A DNA stretch of 64,000 nt from Deltaproteobacteria bacterium (GTDB lineage: Bacteria > Myxococcota_C > UBA6777), in contig SBHC01000079.1 in NCBI GenBank assembly GCA_006226375.1, forward strand, positions 248,001 to 312,000, read 5' to 3'. The notes under the pieces are model-generated. The model did no database searches. It was not told where the DNA came from and was given only the letters and a program-made list of their open reading frames with translations. Positions 47,240 to 56,694 of the stretch are shown here, in pieces (the stretch's first letter is position 1; the number at the start of each line of letters is the position of its first letter). The position numbers and the translations under genes are program-made.

Positions 47240-49372
47240 CTAGGGAATCAAGGTTTTGGAGGTGTATTCAAGCTTGAAATACTGCTTGCGATGAGCCATC
47301 AGGTACTTGATGGGTGCCAACACCTCACCGCTAGCTTGGACAGACATGGCACCTGTCACACCAGGGAACTCTCGAACCTTGAGAAGCGCCTTGCGATATC
47401 CATCCCTGGAGGAAGGTGCACTTTCCTGTGCAGCGATATGAAGCAACAAGTTCATCGTATCGTAAGCATAAGCGCTCACATGAATGGGGTCGCGATCCCG
47501 AGTTTGTCCTGGAAAGGCGCGCTTGTATGAGCGAACAAAGCTGCGAACAATTTGTTTTCGGCTCTTGGGGTTGTACCGCACGCAGAAGATGGAGCCGATC
47601 ACGTTGCGCGGCTCCAACGTAAAGATCCGCTTGTTTTTCCAAACATTGGTCCCAAGCAACTGGATAAACTTAAGAGGCTTGTTGCGCTTTTTGTACAACT
47701 CCTGACGCTGCTTCTCCCAGAACCTGTAATGCAGCTTCACTTCCACATCCTGTTGGGCCAAGGAAGACGCCAACATCGCAACCTGCAGGTAATGTTCTGC
47801 AGGTAGGAAAATCGCATCGAAGTCAGTAACAGGGAGAAACTGCTTCACAAGCTTCTTGTACAATCGGTTCTTCTGCACCGCATTCTTCACATGCCGGATC
47901 TGGCGGTACAGCTTGTACCAATTGGGACGTTGCGTGAGATGGTAACGTCCAACAAGTCGCTTGGCAGCCGAAGTAAAGTCGCTGATGCCTGGAGCATACG
48001 ACTCTGCGCCGACGACCTTACCTCCCAATCGAACGACCTCTTTCCAAAAAGCAGCCGCCTGAATCTGGCCTGACGCTCGGTTCGGGAACATCACAGCAAA
48101 CCGCCGGTGCCCCTGCTTCTCCACAGCAAAGCGAGCCATCGCACGCCCCATTCGGGACGAGGTAAGGTTGTTCCGGAAAACAAAGGGGCCAATATCAGCC
48201 ACACCTTCACGAAGAGCGATGGTCATCAAAGGGATTCCCAGCTGCTGTGCACGATGCGCAGCAGCCATCGCGTTTGCAGAGAAGACCGGACCAAAAATAG
48301 CCAAAGCGCGGTGTTTGTAGAACAAGGTATCCACCGCTTTCGCAGAAGCGTCAGGACGAGACTTGGAGTCTAGCTCTACCACACGAACTTTGGGGTACTT
48401 GCGGCGGGCCAACTCAATCGCGTTGCGGACCCAACGGCCAATGCTCGCACCACGTCCCGTCTTCGGGTAAATCACACCGATGACATTGGACTTCACTCCG
48501 CGAGAGTGACTCATCACTCGCTTGTTCAGAGAACGTACGTTCTGGAACATCTCGTGGGTTGGAGGGATCTCTTGGAGCAGTTTCCCAACCAACCTCTTGC
48601 AGTTCGACCAATCTTGAACATGACAATACACACGTGCAAGGCGAAGGGCCATCAAGTCGTAGGGAAACTTCAGCGTGTCATCGCCGCGCTGCAGGTACAA
48701 CTTGCGAAGTTGCTCCAGCGACATTTGACCGTTTACTGTCTTCTTGATTCGCTCGCGAAAGGCAGCTTGCTCTGAAGCCGGAAGTGTCGGCAATTGTGTA
48801 GCCAACCAACGCAGTTCAGCAGCCTTGTTGCCAGTCTTCTTGGCAGCCGCAAGCATCATGGTTCGAGCGGTAGCCTGCTGAGAAGGTTTTAGACTCTTGT
48901 AGAGTCCTTCCATCGTCACCAAGGACTCTTCATGCCGCCCAGCCTTAAAGAGGGAGACACCATACGCCCAAAGAAGCTCTGTTCTCTTGGCCCCAGAAGC
49001 CATGGTTTGGGGTTTGCCTGCTTCCAACAAGCGAATGGCATTGGGCCACTGCTCTCGTCGGTAGGCAATCCAGCCAAGACGACGCTGTGCTTCCGCCAGA
49101 AACGCTGTTTTGGGGTAGCGCTGAAGCAACCCTTCCCAGGCCTGTTTCTCTTGGTCAAGGTCGTTAAGCTTTTGAGCGTTCCGGGCTTTCTGTACCCATG
49201 TAAACTCATTGGCTTTGGGTTTGTACGTCCGGCCATTGATTTTTACGGGAGGAGCCTGGGTTTGGCACGACGCTCCCATTAGCAGACAAGCCAGGAGGGC
49301 AATCCCCATGGTCAGTGAATGCCCCCAAAGGCGGTTGGTTTGTCGCGAATCAGACGCCGGCGCTTGGTGCAT
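47240..49372 (-). CDS. TPR plus periplasmic-binding-fold lipoprotein (LpoA-like)
   Basis: This 710-residue protein has a signal peptide ending LLMGASC, so it is likely a lipoprotein. Residues 50-290 are TPR-like (AWEGLLQRYPKTAFLAEAQRRLGWIAYRREQW). Residues 300-705 form a type I periplasmic-binding fold (SNVIGVIYPKTGRGASIGRWVRNAIELARRKYP, LAIFGPVFSANAMAAAHRAQQLGIPLMT, DAIFLPAEHYLQVAMLASSLAQQ). The combination is that of LpoA/LppC, an activator of penicillin-binding protein 1A, and of related amino-acid-binding proteins. Ligand or partner is not shown. Its ribosome site AGGAGTAAGG overlaps the dnaJ stop codon and the ATG lies three bases after it, so it is part of the dnaJ operon. Confidence 0.83.
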   Translation of the reverse strand: MHQAPASDSRQTNRLWGHSLTMGIALLACLLMGASCQTQAPPVKINGRTYKPKANEFTWVQKARNAQKLNDLDQEKQAWEGLLQRYPKTAFLAEAQRRLGWIAYRREQWPNAIRLLEAGKPQTMASGAKRTELLWAYGVSLFKAGRHEESLVTMEGLYKSLKPSQQATARTMMLAAAKKTGNKAAELRWLATQLPTLPASEQAAFRERIKKTVNGQMSLEQLRKLYLQRGDDTLKFPYDLMALRLARVYCHVQDWSNCKRLVGKLLQEIPPTHEMFQNVRSLNKRVMSHSRGVKSNVIGVIYPKTGRGASIGRWVRNAIELARRKYPKVRVVELDSKSRPDASAKAVDTLFYKHRALAIFGPVFSANAMAAAHRAQQLGIPLMTIALREGVADIGPFVFRNNLTSSRMGRAMARFAVEKQGHRRFAVMFPNRASGQIQAAAFWKEVVRLGGKVVGAESYAPGISDFTSAAKRLVGRYHLTQRPNWYKLYRQIRHVKNAVQKNRLYKKLVKQFLPVTDFDAIFLPAEHYLQVAMLASSLAQQDVEVKLHYRFWEKQRQELYKKRNKPLKFIQLLGTNVWKNKRIFTLEPRNVIGSIFCVRYNPKSRKQIVRSFVRSYKRAFPGQTRDRDPIHVSAYAYDTMNLLLHIAAQESAPSSRDGYRKALLKVREFPGVTGAMSVQASGEVLAPIKYLMAHRKQYFKLEYTSKTLIP

Positions 49373-49375
49373 ACC

Positions 49376-50485
49376 TTACTCCTCGATATGAAAAAAGCTC
49401 TTAACTTTCTCCAAGAAGCCGTGCCGCTTGGGTGTACAGTCCTTGGAGTTTTCGGAGAGTTCCTCGAACTTCTCAATCAACTCACGTTGTTCGCGGTTGA
49501 GAGACTTCGGGACCTCTACCATAACGCGTACCTTCTGGTCCCCGATTCCAGGTCCATTGAGTCGGGGAATCCCTTTCTTTTTAAGACGAAAGACTGTTCC
49601 AGGTTGCGTTCCAGCAGGAACCTTCATCGACGTCATCCCATGAATGGTAGGAACGTCAACTTTGCAACCTAGCGCGGCCTGACCAAACGAGATCGGGATC
49701 TCGCAGATGACATTGTCGCCATCACGATCAAACAGCGGGTGCTCGTCTACTCGAATCAGGATGTACAGATCACCAGGAGGTCCTCCAGATGTAGAGGGCT
49801 CACCCTTGCCCCGAAGACGAATCCGAAGACCGTCGTACGAGCCAGGTGGGATGTTCACCTCAACTTCTGTCATCTCTTCCTGTTGGCCTGAGCCCTTGCA
49901 TGTTTTGCATGGAGAGGCAATCACCTGACCGGAGCCGCTGCAGTTGCTGCAGGTCCGAACCATGGTGAAGAAACCTTGCTGCATTCGGACTTCACCGTTT
50001 CCACGGCAGACAGAACACACGTCCGGTTTGGTGCCAGGCTCTGCACCTGATCCTTCACAGGTATCACAAGGAATGTGGATAGGTACTTCGAGAACCTTCT
50101 CCGTTCCAAGCGCTGCTTCCTCAAAGGTTAACAATTCCTCCATAAGGAGGTCTTGCCCTCGGGCAGGGCCACGCTGGCCACGGTACGAGTCTCCGAAAAT
50201 CGAGCCAAACAAGTCACCAAAGAGATCACCCAGATCAAAGCCACCAAAGTTCCCCATGTCGCCCATGCCTTCATGACCAAAACGATCATACCGGGCGCGA
50301 CGTTGGGAATCAGAGAGAACGGCAAAGGCCTCGTTGATCTCCTTGAGTTTTTCTTCGGCATCTGGGTCATCTGGATTGCGATCCGGATGGTACTTCAGCG
50401 CTTGCTTGCGATACGCTTTCTTGAGAGCCGCATCGTCCACATCCTTGGGAACACCCAGAACTTCATAATAGTCGCGTTTGCTCAA
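49376..50485 (-). CDS. dnaJ: Chaperone protein DnaJ
   Basis: This 369-residue co-chaperone is complete: J domain (1-70) with HPD in YHPDRNPDD, Gly/Phe-rich region (FGGFDLGDLFGDLFGSIFG), four C-x-x-C-x-G-x-G zinc modules (CDTCEGSG, CSVCRGNG, CSNCSGSG, CKTCKGSG) and the C-terminal substrate-binding domain. It delivers unfolded clients to DnaK and stimulates its ATPase. The start is a TTG with GAGGGA upstream. It lies 233 bases after dnaK on the same strand and is followed directly by the LpoA-like gene. Confidence 0.98.
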   Translation of the reverse strand: MSKRDYYEVLGVPKDVDDAALKKAYRKQALKYHPDRNPDDPDAEEKLKEINEAFAVLSDSQRRARYDRFGHEGMGDMGNFGGFDLGDLFGDLFGSIFGDSYRGQRGPARGQDLLMEELLTFEEAALGTEKVLEVPIHIPCDTCEGSGAEPGTKPDVCSVCRGNGEVRMQQGFFTMVRTCSNCSGSGQVIASPCKTCKGSGQQEEMTEVEVNIPPGSYDGLRIRLRGKGEPSTSGGPPGDLYILIRVDEHPLFDRDGDNVICEIPISFGQAALGCKVDVPTIHGMTSMKVPAGTQPGTVFRLKKKGIPRLNGPGIGDQKVRVMVEVPKSLNREQRELIEKFEELSENSKDCTPKRHGFLEKVKSFFHIEE

Positions 50486-50718
50486 AGCGCAAAATCCCTC
50501 AACGTTAAGTTCAACTTCATTCGAATCCAGCTTGTGTCGAAAAGCTGTGTTGCTTAAGTAACCACGATCAAGCGATTCGCAAGTTATCTATTCCAACGGA
50601 AGGATATATTGCGGAGAAAGGCTCTAGAAGGGAAGAACATCGCGTTGGGGCAAGAACCGATAGAAGCATGAACGAGGAGAGAACAGGATGGGAAGTCATG
50701 GAAAGAGATCAGAAAGGA

Positions 50719-52623
50719 TCAGTGCTCGTTTTCTTCAAACGGAGGGGCTTCCCCTCCCACCTCACCCATATCGCCCATGCTACCGCCCATCGGGTCATCC
50801 ATTCCCTCTTGGGCAGAGATCGCGTACATGGCTTCGGCAATCCGATACGAAGACTGCTCCAAAGCGCTGTAGCTGTCGCGCAGTTGCTCGTAGTCATCGG
50901 GATGAAGGTCGAGGATACGCTGGGCTTCTTCCAAGGCCTGAAGAATGTGATTGTATTCGTCAGGCTCAAAGTAGCTTCCGTACTCTTCCAACGACTTGGA
51001 GGTGGTGTAAATGAGACCGTCCAAGTTGTTTCGAAGTTCGGCCACTTTCTTCTTCCGAACGTCGTCTTGGTGGTACAGTTCAGCCTCTCGCACCATGCGT
51101 TCGATTTCAGAGCTATCCAAACCGGACGAAGCGGTGATCCGAATCGACTGCTCTTTTCCTGTCGCGAGGTCGCGAGCCGAAACGTGCATGATCCCGTTGG
51201 CATCCAACTCAAAGGTAACCTCAATTTGAGGAACCCCCCGTGGCGCCGGAGGAATCCCGATCAATTCAAACCGCCCCAGCGATCGGTTGTCGGACGCCAT
51301 TTCACGTTCCCCTTGCAGGACGTGAACTTCAACGGCGCGTTGGTTGTCAGCAGCGGTCGAGAAGATCTGGCTACGGCGTGTAGGTACAGTCGTGTTCTTC
51401 TCAATCAACTTGGTGAAGACTGCGCCGTAGGTTTCGACACCCAACGACAGCGGGGTCACATCAAGGAGGAGAAGATCCTTCACTTCACCTTTAAGCACCG
51501 CACCCTGAATCGCAGCGCCAATCGCAACGACTTCGTCGGGATTGACACCTCGGCAAGGCTCCTTCCCGAAGAACTGACGGCATCGCTGCTGAACGAGAGG
51601 CATGCGCGTCATACCACCAACCAGGACAACCTCGTCGATGTCTTTGACCGTAAGACCAGCGTCTTGAAGAGCCATATCACAGGGTTCGAGCGACATCTCT
51701 ACCAAGTCAGCGACCAGGTTTTCCAGGTGCTTCCGTGACAAACGAGCGCTGAAGTGCTTGGGCCCAGATTGATCAGCGGTGAGGAAGGGAAGATTGATTT
51801 CGGTCTCCATGGAGGCCGACAATTCGTGTTTGGCTTTCTCTGCAGCTTCACGGAGACGCTGCATCGCCATCTTGTCTTGGGAGAGATCGATGCCGGTTTC
51901 AGCGAGGAAGCGGCGCAACAAGTCCTGGACAATCCGACGATCGAAGTCTTCACCGCCAAGGTAGGTGTTTCCGTTGGTCGCGAGGACCTCAATCACACCG
52001 TCACCGATTTGCAGGACGGAGACATCGAAGGTACCTCCACCCAAGTCGTATACCGCGATACGACCGTGTTGAAGTCGCTCCAGACCATAAGCCAACGCTG
52101 CAGCCGTGGGCTCGTTGATGATCCGCATGACCTCCAGACCAGCGATCGTTCCGCTGTCTTTGGTGGCCTGACGTTGAGCATCATCAAAGTACGCCGGAAC
52201 CGTAATGACAGCCTGTGTCACTTTGGCTCCGAGATAATCCTCAGCGGTCTCTTTCATCTTGCTGAGAATCATCGCGCTGATTTCTTGGGGGCTGTAGTTT
52301 CTTCCGCGGACCTGGACCCACGCATCGCCGTTTCGGCTCTCCACGATTCGATACGGATAGACATCAGCCGCAGAGCGAACTTCATCGCTTTCAAAGCGAC
52401 GACCAATCATGCGCTTTACAGCAAAGACTGTATTTTCAGGATTGGTGATGGCCTGGCGCTTTGCGATCTGGCCGACCAAACGCTCACCACTTTCCGTAAA
52501 AGCAACCATGGAGGGTGTTGTGCGGCTTCCCTCTGCGTTGGGAATGACGACAGGCTCACCGCCCTCTAATATCGCCACACATGAGTTTGTGGTTCCCAAG
52601 TCAATCCCAATGATTTTGCTCAT
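50719..52623 (-). CDS. dnaK: Chaperone protein DnaK (Hsp70)
   Basis: This 634-residue protein has the Hsp70 ATPase start [16 protein letters not shown], the second signature [16 protein letters not shown], the third [17 protein letters not shown], the interdomain linker [15 protein letters not shown] and a substrate-binding domain with a short Gly/Met/Glu C-terminus. It is a cytoplasmic ATP-dependent chaperone working with DnaJ and GrpE, which are encoded on each side. The start has AAGG upstream. A candidate sigma-70 promoter lies about 85 bases upstream; I found no CIRCE repeat. Confidence 0.98.
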   Translation of the reverse strand: MSKIIGIDLGTTNSCVAILEGGEPVVIPNAEGSRTTPSMVAFTESGERLVGQIAKRQAITNPENTVFAVKRMIGRRFESDEVRSAADVYPYRIVESRNGDAWVQVRGRNYSPQEISAMILSKMKETAEDYLGAKVTQAVITVPAYFDDAQRQATKDSGTIAGLEVMRIINEPTAAALAYGLERLQHGRIAVYDLGGGTFDVSVLQIGDGVIEVLATNGNTYLGGEDFDRRIVQDLLRRFLAETGIDLSQDKMAMQRLREAAEKAKHELSASMETEINLPFLTADQSGPKHFSARLSRKHLENLVADLVEMSLEPCDMALQDAGLTVKDIDEVVLVGGMTRMPLVQQRCRQFFGKEPCRGVNPDEVVAIGAAIQGAVLKGEVKDLLLLDVTPLSLGVETYGAVFTKLIEKNTTVPTRRSQIFSTAADNQRAVEVHVLQGEREMASDNRSLGRFELIGIPPAPRGVPQIEVTFELDANGIMHVSARDLATGKEQSIRITASSGLDSSEIERMVREAELYHQDDVRKKKVAELRNNLDGLIYTTSKSLEEYGSYFEPDEYNHILQALEEAQRILDLHPDDYEQLRDSYSALEQSSYRIAEAMYAISAQEGMDDPMGGSMGDMGEVGGEAPPFEENEH

Positions 52624-52707
52624 GCATCACACCTTGCTTACTATCCACGAGTCTAGCTCGTACATCCGCGTTATTGCTTCATTCAGGGGGGGGAATGTTT
52701 GAAACGC

Positions 52708-52737
52708 AGTATAGCACTACAAATACGCCAAACACAA
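52708..52737 (-). promoter_or_regulatory. Candidate promoter for dnaK
   Basis: On the minus strand TTGTGT (52737-52732) is followed after 18 bases by TATACT (52713-52708). No CIRCE operator or clear sigma-32 box is seen. Confidence 0.4.
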
Positions 52738-52859
52738 GGACCCCTTTCAGGAACATAACACAAGGGCCATGCACTTACAAAGTTCTCTTCGGTTCTTGAG
52801 GATTTAGAGCATTCAAACGTGGAGAAAGAGAAGGGAAACAAGATGAGAAAAGGGAAGAT

Positions 52860-54080
52860 TTAGATCGGTTTTTCTGGCGATTCTTCCGAAGATGTTGACG
52901 CGGCTGCATCATTGGCTCCGGGTACTTCGTCAGAAAACTCAACTTCCAGATCCGAAGCGAGATCCGCAACAGCCTGTTGTTCCTCTGAGGACAACGAAGC
53001 TTCATGAGAGTCTGGCGAGGGCGCTGGCTCCTTCTCTTCTGCCGCGGCTTCCACCGCTACAGAATCTCCAGCGACAGGAGCGTCCTGCTCGTTGGCGACT
53101 TCGGTAGTATCATCCAAAGACTCGGAGGACACGGTGCTGTGTTCTGCAGTGGACTGGAGGGAGTCAGCGGCCTCCTCAGCAGGAACCTCAGGCTCCGGCG
53201 CCACAGGTTTCGGCGGGGCCTTCGTCACCACGACGCGGGATGGACGAAGAAGACGCTCATGGAACATATAACCGGATTGGTACTCTTCCAAAACGGTGTT
53301 CGGCTCCAGTTCGTCACTCTCCACCACAGAGATGGCTTCGTGACGGGTGTAATCAAAGGGCTCTCCCTTCGAGTCAAACCGTTGAACGCCGTGGCGAGCC
53401 AGAGCATCCAACAGTTGCTTGTACACCATCTGGATGCCTTCACGTACGGAGTCAGGTGCATCCTTCATCGACTCCAAAGCTCGCTCGAAGTTATCAAGGG
53501 GAGCGACGATATCGCGAACAGCATCCTCGTGACCGTACTTTTTCATCTCTTGCTTTTCGCGCGCCGTACGCTTGCGAAGATTATCAAAGTCAGCCGAAAG
53601 ACGTAGCATCTTGTCGTGAATTTGTTGCCGCTCTTTGTCGAGATCTTGCCGACGCTGCTCGGTGCGTCTCAGGTTGTCTTCCATCTGAGACAGCCGAGTC
53701 TGCAACTCCAGCACTTTGCGGTTGGCTTTTTTGAGCTGAGACTCGGTCTCTTTCAGTTGTTCATTGACTTCACTGAGTTGCTCATTGGCGGCACTCAAGG
53801 CACCACTGCTCGGCTTGGTGCTGTCTTCGGCGGCCATCTCTTCCTGGATCGCGGCAGCAACATCGATGAAGTTGTCATCATCAGAGTCATCGATGGGAAT
53901 CTCTTCTTCCACAGGTTCCGCAGCTTTGGCCTCAGCTTTTTTGGGACTGTCGGCCTTTTTGGCGTCGTCCGTTTTTGAGTCATCACCGCGATCGCGGTCT
54001 TGACGCTCTGCGCTTTGTTCCAGTTCTTGAAGGAGATCCTCGGGAAGCTCCAGGGCAAATTGGTTCTTGTCCTGAGACAT
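52860..54080 (-). CDS. grpE: GrpE nucleotide exchange factor with long acidic tail
   Basis: This 406-residue protein is about twice the usual GrpE length. Residues 1-95 are acidic and disordered, 95-160 a long coiled coil, and 160-287 the GrpE core with KMLRLSADFDNLRKR and the ending SGYMFHERLLRPSRVVV. Residues 288-406 are an Ala/Glu/Ser/Pro-rich acidic tail absent from ordinary GrpE. GrpE releases ADP from DnaK, whose gene follows on the same strand. The start MSQDKN has GGAGCGAGG upstream; the open frame extends 26 residues further without a ribosome site. The core assignment is firm; the tail has no known function. Confidence 0.92.
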   Translation of the reverse strand: MSQDKNQFALELPEDLLQELEQSAERQDRDRGDDSKTDDAKKADSPKKAEAKAAEPVEEEIPIDDSDDDNFIDVAAAIQEEMAAEDSTKPSSGALSAANEQLSEVNEQLKETESQLKKANRKVLELQTRLSQMEDNLRRTEQRRQDLDKERQQIHDKMLRLSADFDNLRKRTAREKQEMKKYGHEDAVRDIVAPLDNFERALESMKDAPDSVREGIQMVYKQLLDALARHGVQRFDSKGEPFDYTRHEAISVVESDELEPNTVLEEYQSGYMFHERLLRPSRVVVTKAPPKPVAPEPEVPAEEAADSLQSTAEHSTVSSESLDDTTEVANEQDAPVAGDSVAVEAAAEEKEPAPSPDSHEASLSSEEQQAVADLASDLEVEFSDEVPGANDAAASTSSEESPEKPI

Positions 54081-54470
54081 GAATGCCTCGCTCCTATCGT
54101 TGTATTCGAGTGTTCCAATCGGATAAAAAAGTAAAGAAAAAGGAGAACAACTGTTCAACAGCCGTCGCCTTCAAAAGTTTAAGTTAGCAGGCCATTAATA
54201 ACGATGATTCACCAAAAGGCAAATGAAGAATTCGGTTTGGTTGGCAAACGCAGAGGAAAGACGCGCCATGACCCTGCTTGTATTAGAACAGCGAAGCTCT
54301 GTGTTTTCAAGATTTTGCAGTCTTCCCTCTTGCCAAAGAGCGCGTTCTCTGACAAGGTGCATCCTCGCAACGAACCGATTTCCATCCAAAAGCCGGACGT
54401 TGCGGAGGTTTCATTGCCAAGAAAGCCTTCGAACAAATCCATAACACATTGCGTTTGAGGAGACCCCAAG
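54081..54470. other. Divergent intergenic region between grpE and glgP
   Basis: These 390 bases separate two divergent genes and should contain both promoters. I see no CIRCE, no convincing sigma-70 pair and no supported small gene; several overlapping short frames lack ribosome sites. Confidence 0.45.
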
Positions 54471-56618
54471 ATGCCCCAAGCCCTCCAACTTCCCGAATCG
54501 CTCCAAGCTCTGCATACGCTGGCTTACAATCTGAAATGGAGTTGGACCCCATCGACCCAAGAGCTGTTTGCGCAAATCAACCCCACGCTGTGGAAAGAAA
54601 GCCGCAGCAATCCTGTCGAGGTGCTCAAAAACACAGAAGAGTCTCGGCTGACAGAGTTGGCAGCCGACGAAAGCTTCGTGGCCAAAGTCAACGCGGAGCA
54701 TAAGGCACTCGAAGCCTATCTGTCAGACACAGCACCTTCCCTGGCAGGAGAGGTAGGACAAGGACTTGCGAAGGGCATCGAATCACTCAGTGGCCCCATC
54801 GCTTACTTCTCGATGGAATACGGCATCACCGAGTCCCTTCCCATCTATGCAGGTGGCTTGGGCGTACTCGCAGGCGATCACACCAAAAGCGCTTCCGATC
54901 TGAACATTCCCTTTGTTGGCATCGGCATGATGTACCGCTCGGGCTACTTTGAGCAAAGCCTCGACGAAAACGGCTTGCAGCAGTCGCTCTACCCCGAGCG
55001 TGACTTTAGCAACCTACCCGTCCTCCCTGTTTTGGATGGAGAAGGTCAGCCTCTGATCCTCGACATTCCGCTCCCTCATCGGAAGCTGTTCTTCCGGATT
55101 TGGGAAGCCAAAGTGGGTCGCTCCACTCTGTATCTGCTCGACACCCAGCTCAACACCAACCGTGAAGAAGACCGCGAGTTGACCGCCAAGCTCTACGGTG
55201 GAGACACAACCACACGTATCTGCCAAGAGCTCTTAATCGGAGTCGGCGGAGTTCGCGCCCTCCAGGCGATGGGCGTAAACGCAAGCGTCTATCACTTGAA
55301 CGAAGGCCACGCCGCCTTTGTTGGCATCGAGCGCGTTCGTCAAGCCATCGAACAAGACGGTTCGTTGTCGCTGGAGCAAGCCATCGAGCAGGTCAAAGGC
55401 AGCCAGGTGTTCACCACACACACGCCCGTTCCTGCAGGACACGATCGCTTTATGACGGATATGGTCCGCCCCTACTTCCAGGCCCTTTTGCCGGAAAACC
55501 AACACGGCAACATCCAAGACTTGCTGGAACTCGGTCTGGAATACAAAGACCACATGAACAGCCTGTTCTGCATGACCGTTTTGGCTCTTCATACCTGCCG
55601 CGCCTGCAACGGCGTGAGCAAGATCCACGGTGATGTGTCACGCAAGATGTGGCAGCACTTGTGGCCGCAAAGCGAAGCCGACGATGTACCCATCGGTCAC
55701 ATCACCAACGGAATCCACGCAGCCACCTGGACCTCCACCACTTACAGCAAGCTGTTTGACCAGTACATTGGTGAAGGTTGGGAGAGTCACCTTGTTGATG
55801 ACGCAGCCTGGAACAAAGTCAACGAGATCCCAGCAGGTGCTCTGTGGGATGCTCGTCAAGCCTGCAAGGCAGCACTCATTGACTTCGCGCGATACCGCGT
55901 TCGACTGCAACGTAGCATCCGCAACGAGTCCGCCGAAGCGCTGGAAGCCGCAAACTCTATCCTGGACCCCAACGCGTTCACCATCGGCTTCGCGCGTCGT
56001 TTCGCTCCTTACAAGCGAGCGACTTTGATCTTCTCAGACTCTGAGCGACTGAGCGCGATCCTCAACAACAGCGAGCGTCCCGTCCAGATTCTCTTTGCTG
56101 GTAAGGCACACCCCCACAACCGTGAGGGTCAGGCGCTGATCCAAACCATCCACGACTTCGCGAAGAAGCCGGAGTTTGCAGGAAAGATCGTCCTCCTCGA
56201 AAACTACGATATGGCCGTCGGCCGTCACTTGGTGCAAGGCGTCGATCTCTGGCTGAACAACCCCACTCCTCCCCAGGAAGCCAGTGGAACCAGCGGTCAG
56301 AAAGTCGCATTCAACGGTGGCGTGAACCTGAGCATCCTCGACGGATGGTGGGACGAAGGCTACAACGGCGAAAACGGCTGGGCGATCGGTGACGGCAAGC
56401 TGTTTGACCAGGTCCAACAACAGAACGACCACGACGTCAACTCCATGTACAGCCTGCTGGAGAATGACATCGTCCCGATGTACTACAACCGTGATGCAGA
56501 CGGCGTACCCCAGGAATGGATCGCGAAAGTCCGCAAAGCAATGCAGACCTTGATCTCACCGTTCAACACACACCGGATGGTCCGTGATTACCTGACCGAC
56601 ATCTACGCGGCCAACTAA
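54471..56618 (+). CDS. glgP: Alpha-glucan phosphorylase (GT35)
   Basis: This 715-residue enzyme is of the shorter alpha-glucan phosphorylase type, with the N-terminal domain LHTLAYNLKWSWTPSTQELF, then YFSMEYGITESLPIYAGGLGVLAGDH and NEGHAAFVGIERVRQA. The PLP site is EASGTSGQK at 603-611, with Lys611 as the Schiff-base residue, followed by a GWWDEGYNGENGWAIG segment. It releases glucose-1-phosphate from glycogen or maltodextrin in the cytoplasm. GAGGAG precedes the ATG. No other glycogen gene is nearby. Confidence 0.95.
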   Translation: MPQALQLPESLQALHTLAYNLKWSWTPSTQELFAQINPTLWKESRSNPVEVLKNTEESRLTELAADESFVAKVNAEHKALEAYLSDTAPSLAGEVGQGLAKGIESLSGPIAYFSMEYGITESLPIYAGGLGVLAGDHTKSASDLNIPFVGIGMMYRSGYFEQSLDENGLQQSLYPERDFSNLPVLPVLDGEGQPLILDIPLPHRKLFFRIWEAKVGRSTLYLLDTQLNTNREEDRELTAKLYGGDTTTRICQELLIGVGGVRALQAMGVNASVYHLNEGHAAFVGIERVRQAIEQDGSLSLEQAIEQVKGSQVFTTHTPVPAGHDRFMTDMVRPYFQALLPENQHGNIQDLLELGLEYKDHMNSLFCMTVLALHTCRACNGVSKIHGDVSRKMWQHLWPQSEADDVPIGHITNGIHAATWTSTTYSKLFDQYIGEGWESHLVDDAAWNKVNEIPAGALWDARQACKAALIDFARYRVRLQRSIRNESAEALEAANSILDPNAFTIGFARRFAPYKRATLIFSDSERLSAILNNSERPVQILFAGKAHPHNREGQALIQTIHDFAKKPEFAGKIVLLENYDMAVGRHLVQGVDLWLNNPTPPQEASGTSGQKVAFNGGVNLSILDGWWDEGYNGENGWAIGDGKLFDQVQQQNDHDVNSMYSLLENDIVPMYYNRDADGVPQEWIAKVRKAMQTLISPFNTHRMVRDYLTDIYAAN

Positions 56619-56694
56619 TCTCCCCTCTGCCAGCCAATCCCCTCTGTCCAACCCTTCTTCATAGTTCCCCAACAACCAACCTCTCCACCCCAAC

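Noticed and set aside
54081-54200. Search for a CIRCE operator or sigma-32 promoter before grpE and dnaK
   Set aside because: Neither TTAGCACTC/GAGTGCTAA nor a CTTGAA/CCCCAT pair is present.
54195-54470. Several short frames of 60-85 codons before glgP
   Set aside because: They overlap each other on both strands and none has a ribosome site or signal peptide.
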